Assembly (NCBI GenBank): GCA_020860745.1
Contig: JAJBTR010000360.1
Location: 1-5,203 of the forward strand
Direction: 5' to 3'
Length of the DNA stretch: 5,203 nucleotides
Origin: Lachnospiraceae bacterium
GTDB taxonomy: Bacteria; Bacillota; Clostridia; Lachnospirales; Lachnospiraceae
Shown here: piece after piece, positions 1 to 5,185 of the stretch
How positions within the stretch are numbered: the stretch's first letter is position 1
Layout of the letters: each line of letters opens with the position of its first letter
Translations under genes and position numbers: made by a program
The notes under the pieces: generated by a model
Told to the model about the DNA's origin: nothing
What the model saw: the letters and a program-made list of their open reading frames with translations, nothing else
Databases searched by the model: none

Positions 1-237
1 CACGGCGGTGTTCCCTAATTGTAATAATTTTGAACACTCGGCATAGAGAACAGGGCCGGCCGCAGTGAGCCTGACATATTTTTTCGGGCGTACAAAAAGT
101 GTCAGGTTCAGCTCCGATTCCAGATGAGAAATATTGCGGCTCAAAGAAGACTGCGCAATAAACATGCGGCTGGCCGCCTCGGTAAAGTTTAATGTCTCCG
201 CAGCGCTTAAAAAGCACTGTATCTGAAAAATAGTCAT
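1..237 (-). CDS. LysR-family transcriptional regulator, N-terminal part (runs off the window)
   Basis: This is the first 79 codons of a LysR-type DNA-binding regulator; the effector-binding domain lies beyond the left edge. The translation starts MTIFQIQCFLSAAETLNFTE and has the typical winged helix-turn-helix pattern: NFTEAASRMFIAQSSLSRNI at about residues 17-36 (helix-turn-helix), HLESELNLTLFVR at about 38-50, and the wing LTAAG at about 57-61. The ATG at 235-237 is supported by a GGAGAG ribosome binding site (244-249) six bases upstream. It runs in the same direction as the small gene upstream (315-599) with a 77-bp gap, so the two could be co-transcribed. A near-perfect palindrome (280-300) lies about 43 bp before its start and could be an operator. 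LysR proteins usually control an adjacent gene with a small-molecule co-inducer, but the target cannot be told from this part. The family call is secure and the specific role is unknown. Confidence 0.88.
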   Translation of the reverse strand, partial: MTIFQIQCFLSAAETLNFTEAASRMFIAQSSLSRNISHLESELNLTLFVRPKKYVRLTAAGPVLYAECSKLLQLGNTAV

Positions 238-279
238 AATTGGCTCTCCGGCAATTACTTCATTTGTTTTATCAGACGC

Positions 280-300
280 ACTTCGCAGCAAGTGCGAAGT
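280..300. promoter_or_regulatory. Perfect 8-bp palindrome between the small gene and lysR
   Basis: ACTTCGCA (280-287) and TGCGAAGT (293-300) are exact inverted repeats around a 5-base centre. An alternative palindrome, GCACTT with AAGTGC, overlaps it. It lies 14 bp past the stop of the 94-residue gene and about 43 bp before the lysR start, both on the minus strand. No T-run follows on either strand, so it is not a typical intrinsic terminator. It could be a binding site for the LysR protein (autoregulation) or an RNA processing or stability hairpin. The structure is seen directly; the role is inferred. Confidence 0.45.
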
Positions 301-314
301 ACTGTCCTGAATAG

Positions 315-599
315 TTACGGCTCGACTTCAATTTCCTCCACAATAGCGCGGATTTCATCGTCGTTCATCTGCTGCATATCCGGAATCACGACAGTGCCGC
401 CGATCTGTGCCGCTTCCATCAGCTTATCGTAAATCGTGACGGATAACGTGTGAGGCATCTGCACGCCGATTGTCACATGCTCGCCGGTAGCGGTGATCAC
501 GACCACCTGGTCCATCTTTTTCGGGACAAGGACGCAGCCGGTGCAATTGGTGTAAAACTGCATGGGTTTGTTAAAGTCTTTTACAGAAAATGTCTTCAT
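315..599 (-). CDS. Hypothetical 94-residue protein
   Basis: This is a complete small gene whose family I do not recognise. The product (MKTFSVKDFNKPMQFYTNCT...) is acidic at its C-terminus (MNDDEIRAIVEEIEVEP) and has no obvious signal peptide or membrane segment. It carries a CxxC-like pair (NCTGC, about residues 19-23) followed by alternating hydrophobic stretches (VLVPKKMDQVVVITATGEHVTIGVQM) that suggest a small beta-rich cytoplasmic fold. The frame can be extended six codons upstream to an ATG at 615-617, but that ATG overlaps the AGGAGG motif. The ATG at 597-599 sits nine bases after the GAGGAGG ribosome binding site (609-615) and is the better start. It lies upstream of lysR on the same strand and diverges from aroB. 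Clean start signals and protein-like composition make it a likely real gene. Function is unknown. Confidence 0.75.
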   Translation of the reverse strand: MKTFSVKDFNKPMQFYTNCTGCVLVPKKMDQVVVITATGEHVTIGVQMPHTLSVTIYDKLMEAAQIGGTVVIPDMQQMNDDEIRAIVEEIEVEP

Positions 600-608
600 A
601 ATCAAAAT

Positions 609-615
609 CCTCCTC
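609..615 (-). promoter_or_regulatory. Ribosome binding site that decides the start of the 94-residue gene
   Basis: On the minus strand the sequence reads GAGGAGG, then nine bases, then the ATG at 597-599. The more distal in-frame ATG (615-617) is part of the same ATGAGGAGG string and has no Shine-Dalgarno of its own, so the shorter protein is preferred. Confidence 0.7.
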
Positions 616-683
616 ATAGGTTTTATTTTTAATAGTATAGTTTATAAAGCGGGAAATCATGATATGATGATACCAGGGTCAAA

Positions 684-728
684 ATAAGTGAGATAGGAAA
701 TCTCTGATTTCCGTGATCGAACTTATGC
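684..728. repeat. Hairpin repeat, copy 1
   Basis: This 45-bp unit starts ATAAGTGAGATAGG and ends GATCGAACTTATGC. It folds as ATAAGT/ACTTAT, a GA/GA internal loop, GAT/ATC, an asymmetric A versus GTG loop, then GGAAAT/ATTTCC around the loop CTCTG. It is 42/45 identical to copy 2, which starts 64 bp further on. Confidence 0.85.
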
Positions 729-747
729 ATAGCTGCGGTTTTTGCGG

Positions 748-792
748 ATAAGTGAGATAAGAAATCTCTGATTTCTGTAATCGAACTTATGC
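748..792. repeat. Hairpin repeat, copy 2
   Basis: Second copy of the 45-bp unit with three differences from copy 1. Two of them (unit positions 13 G to A and 29 C to T) change both partners of one base pair, G-C to A-T, so the stem is kept. The third (position 32 G to A) falls in the internal loop. The tandem GA/GA mismatch and the CTCTG loop are unchanged. Confidence 0.85.
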
Positions 793-871
793 TGTGCAGC
801 AATCCGTGGGTATCATCATATTCTAATGATTTTTTTATTGTTAAAAATAAATGCAGAGGAGGTTGTACTAA

Positions 872-1984
872 ATGGCAAAGTTTCAGGTAGAATTAAAAAA
901 AGTGGTGGATGATTCCTATGAGATAGAGATCGGATACGGATTGACCGGGCAATTGCTGAAGGATATCGCGGGCGGACTGGTGGGCGGCATCCGCAAGTTT
1001 GCCGTGATTACGGATACCAATGTGGCGCCCCTCTACGCCGCACCTGTAGTGGAAAAGCTGCAGGAGAGCGGGTATCAGGCAGAGCTTTTTACCTTTGAGG
1101 CAGGAGAAAAGAGCAAGACGCGGGAGACGAAGGCTGTGCTGGAGGACGCCATGCTGGCGGCGGGATACCGCCGGGACTGCTGCATTATCGCGGTGGGCGG
1201 CGGCGTCGTGACGGATCTGGCCGGTTTTGTCGCGGGTACCTATGGCAGAGGGGTCCCCTTTATCAACTATGCCACCACACTGCTGGCGGCGGCAGATGCC
1301 TCGGTGGGCGGAAAGACAGCGGTGGATACGCCGCTGGCGACGAACCTGATCGGACTGTTTAACCAGCCGGAGAAAGTTTATCTGGATCTGGCTTCCTGGA
1401 GGACGCTTCCGAAGCGGGAGATTCGCAGCGGCCTGGCGGAGACAATCAAGCACGCCTGCATGGCGGATGAAGCGTTTTTTGACTATCTGGAAGAGCACCT
1501 GGATGCGATTCTTCGCCTGGAACAGGAATCCTGTGAGCATATGGCGCAGAAAAACTGTCAGATTAAATATCACGTGGTAATGCAGGATGAGCGGGAGAGC
1601 GGGCTGCGCGAGATTCTGAACCTGGGACACACGGTCGGACGGGCGATTGAGACAGTCAGCGGATACCGGCTGCTGCATGGGGAGGCGGTTTCCATAGGTC
1701 TGGTCGCGGAGGCGCATCTGGCGCGGCAGCTCGGCTATCTGTCCGACGCGGATGTGGACCGCATGACAGCGCTGCTGAAACGGGTCGGACTTCCGGTGCA
1801 GATTCCGGATTACATCGACCGGGAGGAGCTGGTGCGGAAGCTGTACACAGATAAAAAAGTGAGAGACGGGAAGCTGCGCTTTGTCGTGCAGAAGAAAATC
1901 GGAGAGATTGTCTGTTTTGGGGTAAATGTCTATGCGACGCCGGTGACGGAGAATTTGGCACGGGACATCATATGCGGGCTATGA
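872..1984 (+). CDS. aroB: 3-dehydroquinate synthase (AroB-type)
   Basis: The enzyme converts DAHP to 3-dehydroquinate, the second step of the shikimate pathway to aromatic amino acids, using NAD+ and a divalent metal in the cytoplasm. The 370-residue length is normal for AroB. Visible motifs are the nucleotide-binding GGGVVTDLAGFVAGTYGRG (about 109-127), DASVGGK (142-148), SGLAETIKH with probable metal ligand E190, LNLGHTVGRAIE with metal ligand H253, LLHGEAV with metal ligand H269, and DKKVRDGKLRFVV (327-339). The ATG at 872 follows AGGAGG (857-862) by nine bases. Two usually conserved positions differ: the second His of the GHTxGHA motif is Arg (R257), and the Lys of the usual GKNLIG motif is Thr (T157 in ATNLIG). 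The gene may therefore belong to a divergent AroB subgroup, and another sugar-phosphate-cyclase activity cannot be excluded. The composite palindrome lies just upstream; pepD follows after 108 bp with no terminator between. Confidence 0.9.
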   Translation: MAKFQVELKKVVDDSYEIEIGYGLTGQLLKDIAGGLVGGIRKFAVITDTNVAPLYAAPVVEKLQESGYQAELFTFEAGEKSKTRETKAVLEDAMLAAGYRRDCCIIAVGGGVVTDLAGFVAGTYGRGVPFINYATTLLAAADASVGGKTAVDTPLATNLIGLFNQPEKVYLDLASWRTLPKREIRSGLAETIKHACMADEAFFDYLEEHLDAILRLEQESCEHMAQKNCQIKYHVVMQDERESGLREILNLGHTVGRAIETVSGYRLLHGEAVSIGLVAEAHLARQLGYLSDADVDRMTALLKRVGLPVQIPDYIDREELVRKLYTDKKVRDGKLRFVVQKKIGEIVCFGVNVYATPVTENLARDIICGL

Positions 1985-2092
1985 TGCGCAGAAAAGCCTA
2001 AGGCATTGCATAGATTGAAAAGCAAGGAACTATCACAATCTGCACAAGTCATTTTGTGACAGGACAGGAAAAGTCGGAGGTTTAAAAGATTT
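1985..2092 (+). other. aroB-pepD intergenic gap with pepD ribosome binding site
   Basis: No terminator is seen here, so read-through from aroB into pepD is possible. A GGAGG (2076-2080) lies 12 bases before the pepD ATG, a somewhat long spacing. A weak inverted repeat, CACAA (2043-2047) with TTGTG (2054-2058), lies upstream of it. I found no convincing -35/-10 pair. Confidence 0.5.
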
Positions 2093-3547
2093 ATGTCAGT
2101 GATAAGCAGCCTGAAGCCGGAGAACGTCTGGCGTTATTTTGATGAGATCTGCAGCATCCCGCACGGTTCGGGGAACACGCGGCAGATCAGCGATTACTGT
2201 GCCGCATTTGCGAAAACACACGGTCTGAGATACCGTCAGGAATCCTGCGGCAACGTGATTATCTGGAAAAAAGCCACGCCGGGGTACGAGGATGCGGATA
2301 CGGTGATGCTCCAGGGGCATATGGACATGGTGGCGGTCCGGACGGAGGACTGTGAGATTGATATGCAGACAGAGGGGCTGTGCCCGGCGGTCACGGAGGA
2401 CGGCGCGTGGGTTTACGCCGAGGGGACGTCCCTGGGAGGAGACGACGGGATTGCCATTGCCTACGCTCTGGCGATTCTGGCGGACGATACGCTGCAGCAC
2501 CCGCCGCTGGAGGCGGTATTTACGGTGGACGAGGAAATCGGTCTTCTGGGAGCAGCTGCACTTGACGCATCGGATCTGAAGAGTCGGATTCTGCTGAATA
2601 TGGACTCGGAGGATGACGGAATTTTTCTGACGAGCTGTGCCGGGGGAGCGACCTTTTCCTGTTATGCGCCGGCGCCCCGGGAAGAAAAGAAAGGCGCTGT
2701 CTATGAGTGGAAAGTCAGCGGGCTGAAAGGCGGTCACTCCGGCGGAGAAATTCATCTGGGGCGGCTGAATGCGAACCTTCTGTTTGGCAGATTCCTGGCG
2801 CAGATTGGCGAGGCTGTAGAGTTTTCCGTGGGGGACTTCTCCGGCGGGGAGAAAGACAACGCGATCCCGAATCAGTGCAGGGCGATTCTGGCAGTCTCGG
2901 AAAAGGAAGCCGGAAATCTGGAGCGTGAGGCGTCCGTATTTTTTGAGTCAGTGCAGGCAGAGTATGCCGCCGTGGAGCCCGGAATGTCCCTGACTCTGAC
3001 CCGGAAAGAATGCGGTATCGCATCGGTCCTTACCGGGGCGGGAAAGCGGACGCTGACCATGCTTCTGGAGCACATGCCATCCGGTGTGCTGCGCATGATG
3101 CCGGAGATTCCGGATATGGTGCAGACCTCTTTAAATCTGGGAATTCTGCATCTGGGAGAGAGTGAGATGTCTCTGACGTATTCCGTCCGCAGTGCTTCCG
3201 CCACGGAAAAAGAGTGGCTTTTGAAGCGGATGCGGGATATGGCAGAGCTGGCAGGCGCCAGGTGGGAAACAGGCGGCGTCTACCCGGCCTGGGAGTATAA
3301 ACCGGGTTCCGAAATCCAGAAGATTATGTCGGATATTTATGAAGAACTGACCGGAGAAAAGCCGGTGCTCACCGGTATTCACGCCGGTGTAGAGTGCGGT
3401 CTGATCAGTGAGAAGATTTCAGGTATCGACTGCATTTCCTATGGCCCGCAGATGCGGGATATCCATACCACTCGGGAGCGGCTCAATATCGCATCGGTAC
3501 AGAAGAATTATGAGCTGACGGTGCGAGTGCTGCAGGCCTTGAGGTAA
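2093..3547 (+). CDS. pepD: Aminoacyl-histidine dipeptidase / cytosol non-specific dipeptidase (peptidase family M20C)
   Basis: This cytoplasmic two-metal dipeptidase hydrolyses a broad range of dipeptides, including Xaa-His, and is used in peptide nutrition and turnover. The 484-residue length matches the family. Metal-site motifs are in order: GHMDMV with H76 and D78; LGGDDGIA with bridging D117; VDEEIGL with E147 as probable catalytic base and E148 as metal ligand; NMDSED with D171; and the C-terminal metal ligand H458 in RDIHTTRERL. The inserted dimerisation or lid domain begins near residue 205 and contains LKGGHSGGEIH (211-221), a family hallmark. The C-terminal part HAGVECGLISEKISGIDCISYGPQ (430-453) is also typical. 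All expected catalytic residues are present, so it is probably active. The ATG at 2093 follows GGAGG by 12 bases. It follows aroB in the same direction and ends at a strong terminator. No signal peptide is seen. Confidence 0.93.
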   Translation: MSVISSLKPENVWRYFDEICSIPHGSGNTRQISDYCAAFAKTHGLRYRQESCGNVIIWKKATPGYEDADTVMLQGHMDMVAVRTEDCEIDMQTEGLCPAVTEDGAWVYAEGTSLGGDDGIAIAYALAILADDTLQHPPLEAVFTVDEEIGLLGAAALDASDLKSRILLNMDSEDDGIFLTSCAGGATFSCYAPAPREEKKGAVYEWKVSGLKGGHSGGEIHLGRLNANLLFGRFLAQIGEAVEFSVGDFSGGEKDNAIPNQCRAILAVSEKEAGNLEREASVFFESVQAEYAAVEPGMSLTLTRKECGIASVLTGAGKRTLTMLLEHMPSGVLRMMPEIPDMVQTSLNLGILHLGESEMSLTYSVRSASATEKEWLLKRMRDMAELAGARWETGGVYPAWEYKPGSEIQKIMSDIYEELTGEKPVLTGIHAGVECGLISEKISGIDCISYGPQMRDIHTTRERLNIASVQKNYELTVRVLQALR

Positions 3548-3553
3548 TATATG

Positions 3554-3598
3554 AAAGACCAGACTGCATCCTCACGATGTTTGTCTGGCCTTTTTTTT
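3554..3598 (+). terminator. Intrinsic terminator after pepD
   Basis: CCAGAC (3559-3564) pairs with GTCTGG (3583-3588). An inner GCATC/GATGT stem and an outer AAAG/CTTT pairing extend it. Eight Ts follow (3591-3598). It starts six bases after the pepD stop. In the opposite direction there is only TCTTTC after the hairpin, so it would serve the convergent minus-strand gene poorly. Confidence 0.93.
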
Positions 3599-3645
3599 GC
3601 ACGTACGCCGACGTTGTTTTTATAGTTGGATAATCACAGGCGGCA

Positions 3646-4860
3646 TTAATTTTGTTTTACCTTTTCTACAATCTGCGCGATCGCCTGATCTGTTCCAAGT
3701 TCACCCAGATCAAGATACATATCGTAGGTGTTTTCGGCGCCCCATTTGCCGCCGGTTGTGCTGTTATAATACTCTGCGCGCAGGCGGTCGACCTGGTGAA
3801 TGGCTTTCCGGGCCTGTTCTTTGCTGCAGTCTGAGATATCCTGGCAGCGCCGGATCCTTTTTTCTTCATCTGCGTGGAAGAACACGCTCAACACATTCGG
3901 ATAGCCTTTCAGAATCTGGTCAGCGGTACGGCCGACAATGACGACGCCCGATTCTTTTGCGTAGTCTTCAATGATCTTTTTCTGGGCGTTCATGATCTTC
4001 ATGTTATCCGACATGGAGTGTTCCGCCTGATCCGCATACCAGCCGGAAGCGCCAATCCAGTGAGGCGGAATATCAAAATATCCGGTGGGTCTCTCCTCGA
4101 GTTTTTCAATGTATTCGGGGAGCATACCCAGTTTGGATGCGGTCTGGTAGATCAGCTCCTTGTCAACATATTTGTATCCGAGCTTCTCGGCCAGCTTCTT
4201 TGCTGTCTCCGCACCGCCGCTGCAGAATTCACGGCCGACCGTGATAATGCCGTTCGCCGCGGAGGCGGAAGCTGTTTCTCCGGCATCCTGTCTTTCCTGC
4301 TGGGATTTCGCAGCACTCTGTCCATCACGGACAAAAATAGCTTTAAAAATGGTTCTCACTAACGGCTGGATAAAAAACAGCTGGGTAAAGTAAGCGAACG
4401 GAAAGTTAAAACACACCAGCTTCAGCCAGTTGGCGAAAAGCGTGACGATGGAAAACCCCGCGTAGTACGGATAATACATGATGGACGCCAGAAAACTCAT
4501 GGCTGGGCACATGAGACCTACTGTCGCGCAGATGATTGCGGTCTCAAACATCATGTGGTGCGTCTCGGCCGGGTTGAAAACCTTGCAGGCCAGCTTGAAA
4601 GAGCAGGGGCTTCCCAGCACGTTTTCCAGCGTGTAGGCAAGGCAGAACTCAATTAGTATGATCACCCAGATTGGCAGGTAGTGTCCGAACGCGTAGACAC
4701 CTCCCTGGCGGTTAATCCCATCAATGACACTGGTTGCCCCGTCGATGGATAAAAAGTAGGAGCCGTTGACCACATAGAGACTGTAAAACACGTACGCGTG
4801 AACAGTGATAACAACGGTAATCAGGGCGAACATCATTCTCTGAAACTGATTTTGCGGCAT
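3646..4860 (-). CDS. Membrane-anchored cytidylate-kinase-like protein (four-helix membrane domain fused to kinase domain)
   Basis: The 404-residue product has two parts. Residues 1-175 form a membrane domain with about four hydrophobic helices (near 10-30, 62-82, 104-128 and 136-165), apparently two repeats of a two-helix unit resembling the DUF2798 family. Basic residues near R8, K89/K93 and R169/K173/R178 suggest both ends face the cytoplasm. A polar linker follows (about 178-203, rich in Q, A, S and E). Residues 205-404 resemble the cytidylate-kinase-like family: ITVGREFCSGGAETAKKLAEKLG (P-loop-like, 206-228), YVDKELI, VVIVGRTADQIL (306-317), and VDRLRAEYYNSTTGGKW (357-373). Such kinases transfer phosphate from ATP to CMP-like nucleotides, but the substrate of this subfamily is not firmly known. 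The P-loop differs from the commoner GSGGRE pattern (CSGGAE). The ATG at 4858-4860 is chosen over one 23 codons upstream because AGGAG (4871-4875) lies ten bases before it. It stands alone and converges with pepD. Confidence 0.85.
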   Translation of the reverse strand: MPQNQFQRMMFALITVVITVHAYVFYSLYVVNGSYFLSIDGATSVIDGINRQGGVYAFGHYLPIWVIILIEFCLAYTLENVLGSPCSFKLACKVFNPAETHHMMFETAIICATVGLMCPAMSFLASIMYYPYYAGFSIVTLFANWLKLVCFNFPFAYFTQLFFIQPLVRTIFKAIFVRDGQSAAKSQQERQDAGETASASAANGIITVGREFCSGGAETAKKLAEKLGYKYVDKELIYQTASKLGMLPEYIEKLEERPTGYFDIPPHWIGASGWYADQAEHSMSDNMKIMNAQKKIIEDYAKESGVVIVGRTADQILKGYPNVLSVFFHADEEKRIRRCQDISDCSKEQARKAIHQVDRLRAEYYNSTTGGKWGAENTYDMYLDLGELGTDQAIAQIVEKVKQN

Positions 4861-4870
4861 ATACTCATTT

Positions 4871-4875
4871 CTCCT
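4871..4875 (-). promoter_or_regulatory. Ribosome binding site of the kinase fusion gene
   Basis: The minus strand reads GGAAAGGAG, then ten bases, then ATG. An out-of-frame ATG lies inside the spacer. Part of the site (4873-4879) can pair with 4891-4897 in a weak 7-bp stem that includes two G-U pairs, which could limit ribosome access. Confidence 0.7.
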
Positions 4876-4913
4876 TTCCTTTTTGTGACAGGAAAAAGAA
4901 CGCCTTTCAGGCC

Positions 4914-5021
4914 GACAGCAAAGAGGCATTCCATCTTATGCGCAGGGGTGCGTAAGGAATATGACAGCTATGCTGTCCGCACCCGCGTGACGAGCATGAG
5001 GCAAAAGTCGCCTCTTACTCG
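4914..5021 (-). promoter_or_regulatory. Structured 5' leader segment of the kinase fusion gene with alternative pairings
   Basis: Coordinates are plus-strand; the RNA would be the complement. A hairpin GACAGC/GCTGTC (4963-4968 and 4972-4977) stacks on a 7-bp stem GGGTGCG/CGCACCC (4946-4952 and 4978-4984), extended by CGC/GCG (4941-4943 and 4985-4987). The whole is closed by a 7-bp long-range stem AAGAGGC/GCCTCTT (4921-4927 and 5010-5016). The same GCCTC can instead pair locally with GAGGC (4998-5002), supported by CGAG/CTCG (4991-4994 and 5018-5021). A second GACAGC copy (4914-4919) can compete for 4972-4977. Competing stems are what an RNA switch needs, but I recognise no known riboswitch consensus. 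It lies between the candidate leader terminator and the ribosome binding site. Confidence 0.5.
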
Positions 5022-5040
5022 ATAAAAAATCCTGCTACAC

Positions 5041-5127
5041 AAAAAAATAACGACATACGCATTACCTTGAAATCTGAAAGATGTTCCCGTGATCAGATTT
5101 ACATGCAAAAGCAATACGTGTGTCGTT
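5041..5127 (-). terminator. Intrinsic-terminator-like hairpin in the leader of the kinase fusion gene
   Basis: On the minus strand a 17-bp helix (arms 5111-5127 and 5049-5065) has one mismatch and two G-U pairs and is followed by A and seven Ts (5048 to 5041). Inside it sits a perfect 8-bp hairpin, AAATCTGA with TCAGATTT. The plus strand folds less well (two mismatches), which fits a minus-strand RNA. It lies about 20 nt after the predicted start and about 180 nt before the gene, so it would act as an attenuator or end a short RNA. Confidence 0.65.
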
Positions 5128-5149
5128 TCATAGTTGATTAAATTTTTAC
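5041..5149 (-). ncRNA. Candidate short leader RNA or small RNA of about 110 nt
   Basis: If the promoter at 5156-5185 is used, transcription starts near 5149 and could stop at the T-run ending at 5041, giving a stable, almost fully folded RNA of about 110 nt. It may be an independent small RNA or the terminated form of the kinase gene leader. I do not recognise its class. The exact 5' end is a prediction from the -10 position. Confidence 0.35.
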
Positions 5150-5155
5150 CGGGTT

Positions 5156-5185
5156 AGTTTAACATTCGGACGGATTATTTGTCAA
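5156..5185 (-). promoter_or_regulatory. Candidate sigma-A-type promoter for the leader RNA and kinase fusion gene
   Basis: On the minus strand there is a perfect -35 box TTGACA (5180-5185), an 18-bp spacer, and a -10 box TAAACT (5156-5161; four of six consensus bases). The predicted start near 5149 leaves a leader of nearly 290 nt before the ATG. No better promoter was seen closer to the gene. Confidence 0.5.

Larger units (their letters stand above)
654..832. repeat. Composite palindromic element: twin hairpin repeats inside nested inverted repeats
   Basis: A perfect 13-bp inverted repeat, ATATGATGATACC (662-674) and GGTATCATCATAT (809-821), brackets two tandem hairpin repeats (684-728 and 748-792). 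A further 7-bp inverted repeat, AAATCAT (654-660) with ATGATTT (826-832), extends the outer stem with a small asymmetric internal loop. Between the two repeats, TGCATAGC (726-733) can pair with GCTGTGCA (791-798), closing an extra stem around the second repeat. The element fills most of the gap between the divergent 94-residue gene and aroB. It has no coding capacity of note. It resembles small non-autonomous palindromic elements (REP/BIME- or MITE-like), or alternatively a structured untranslated leader. Pairings are seen directly; the class is inferred. Confidence 0.75.

Noticed and set aside
634..646. -10-like strings (TATACT on minus, TATAAA on both strands) as promoters for the 94-residue gene or aroB
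   Set aside because: No acceptable -35 box lies at 16-18 bp from any of them, so they are not listed as promoters.
684..792. The two 45-bp repeats as a minimal CRISPR array
   Set aside because: Only two copies, a 19-bp spacer, a strongly self-complementary repeat with a covarying pair, and no cas genes.
893..1717. Long open frame (274 codons) on the minus strand inside aroB
   Set aside because: It lies antisense to a well-supported aroB, and its composition (rich in R, Q, H and L, no motif) is typical of a shadow frame.
2052..2064. The 13-base string TTTTGTGACAGGA occurs both upstream of pepD and at 4881-4893, suggesting a shared operator
   Set aside because: A 13-base match somewhere in a window this size is not improbable, the orientation relative to the two genes differs, and neither copy is a good palindrome.
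2096..2755. Open frame of 219 codons on the minus strand inside pepD
   Set aside because: Antisense to a clear M20 peptidase; basic, low-information protein with no recognisable domain.
3874..4362. Open frame of 162 codons on the plus strand
   Set aside because: It is antisense to the kinase domain and linker of the fusion gene, whose motifs are clear on the minus strand.
4798..5025. Open frame of 75 codons on the plus strand over the kinase-gene start and leader
   Set aside because: It overlaps the coding start and structured leader of the minus-strand gene, lacks a good ribosome binding site and resembles no protein.
5099..5131. Ten-codon open frame MKRHTYCFCM on the minus strand at the base of the leader terminator, as in a leader-peptide attenuator
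   Set aside because: No Shine-Dalgarno sequence precedes the ATG, and the codons show no run of a single amino acid.
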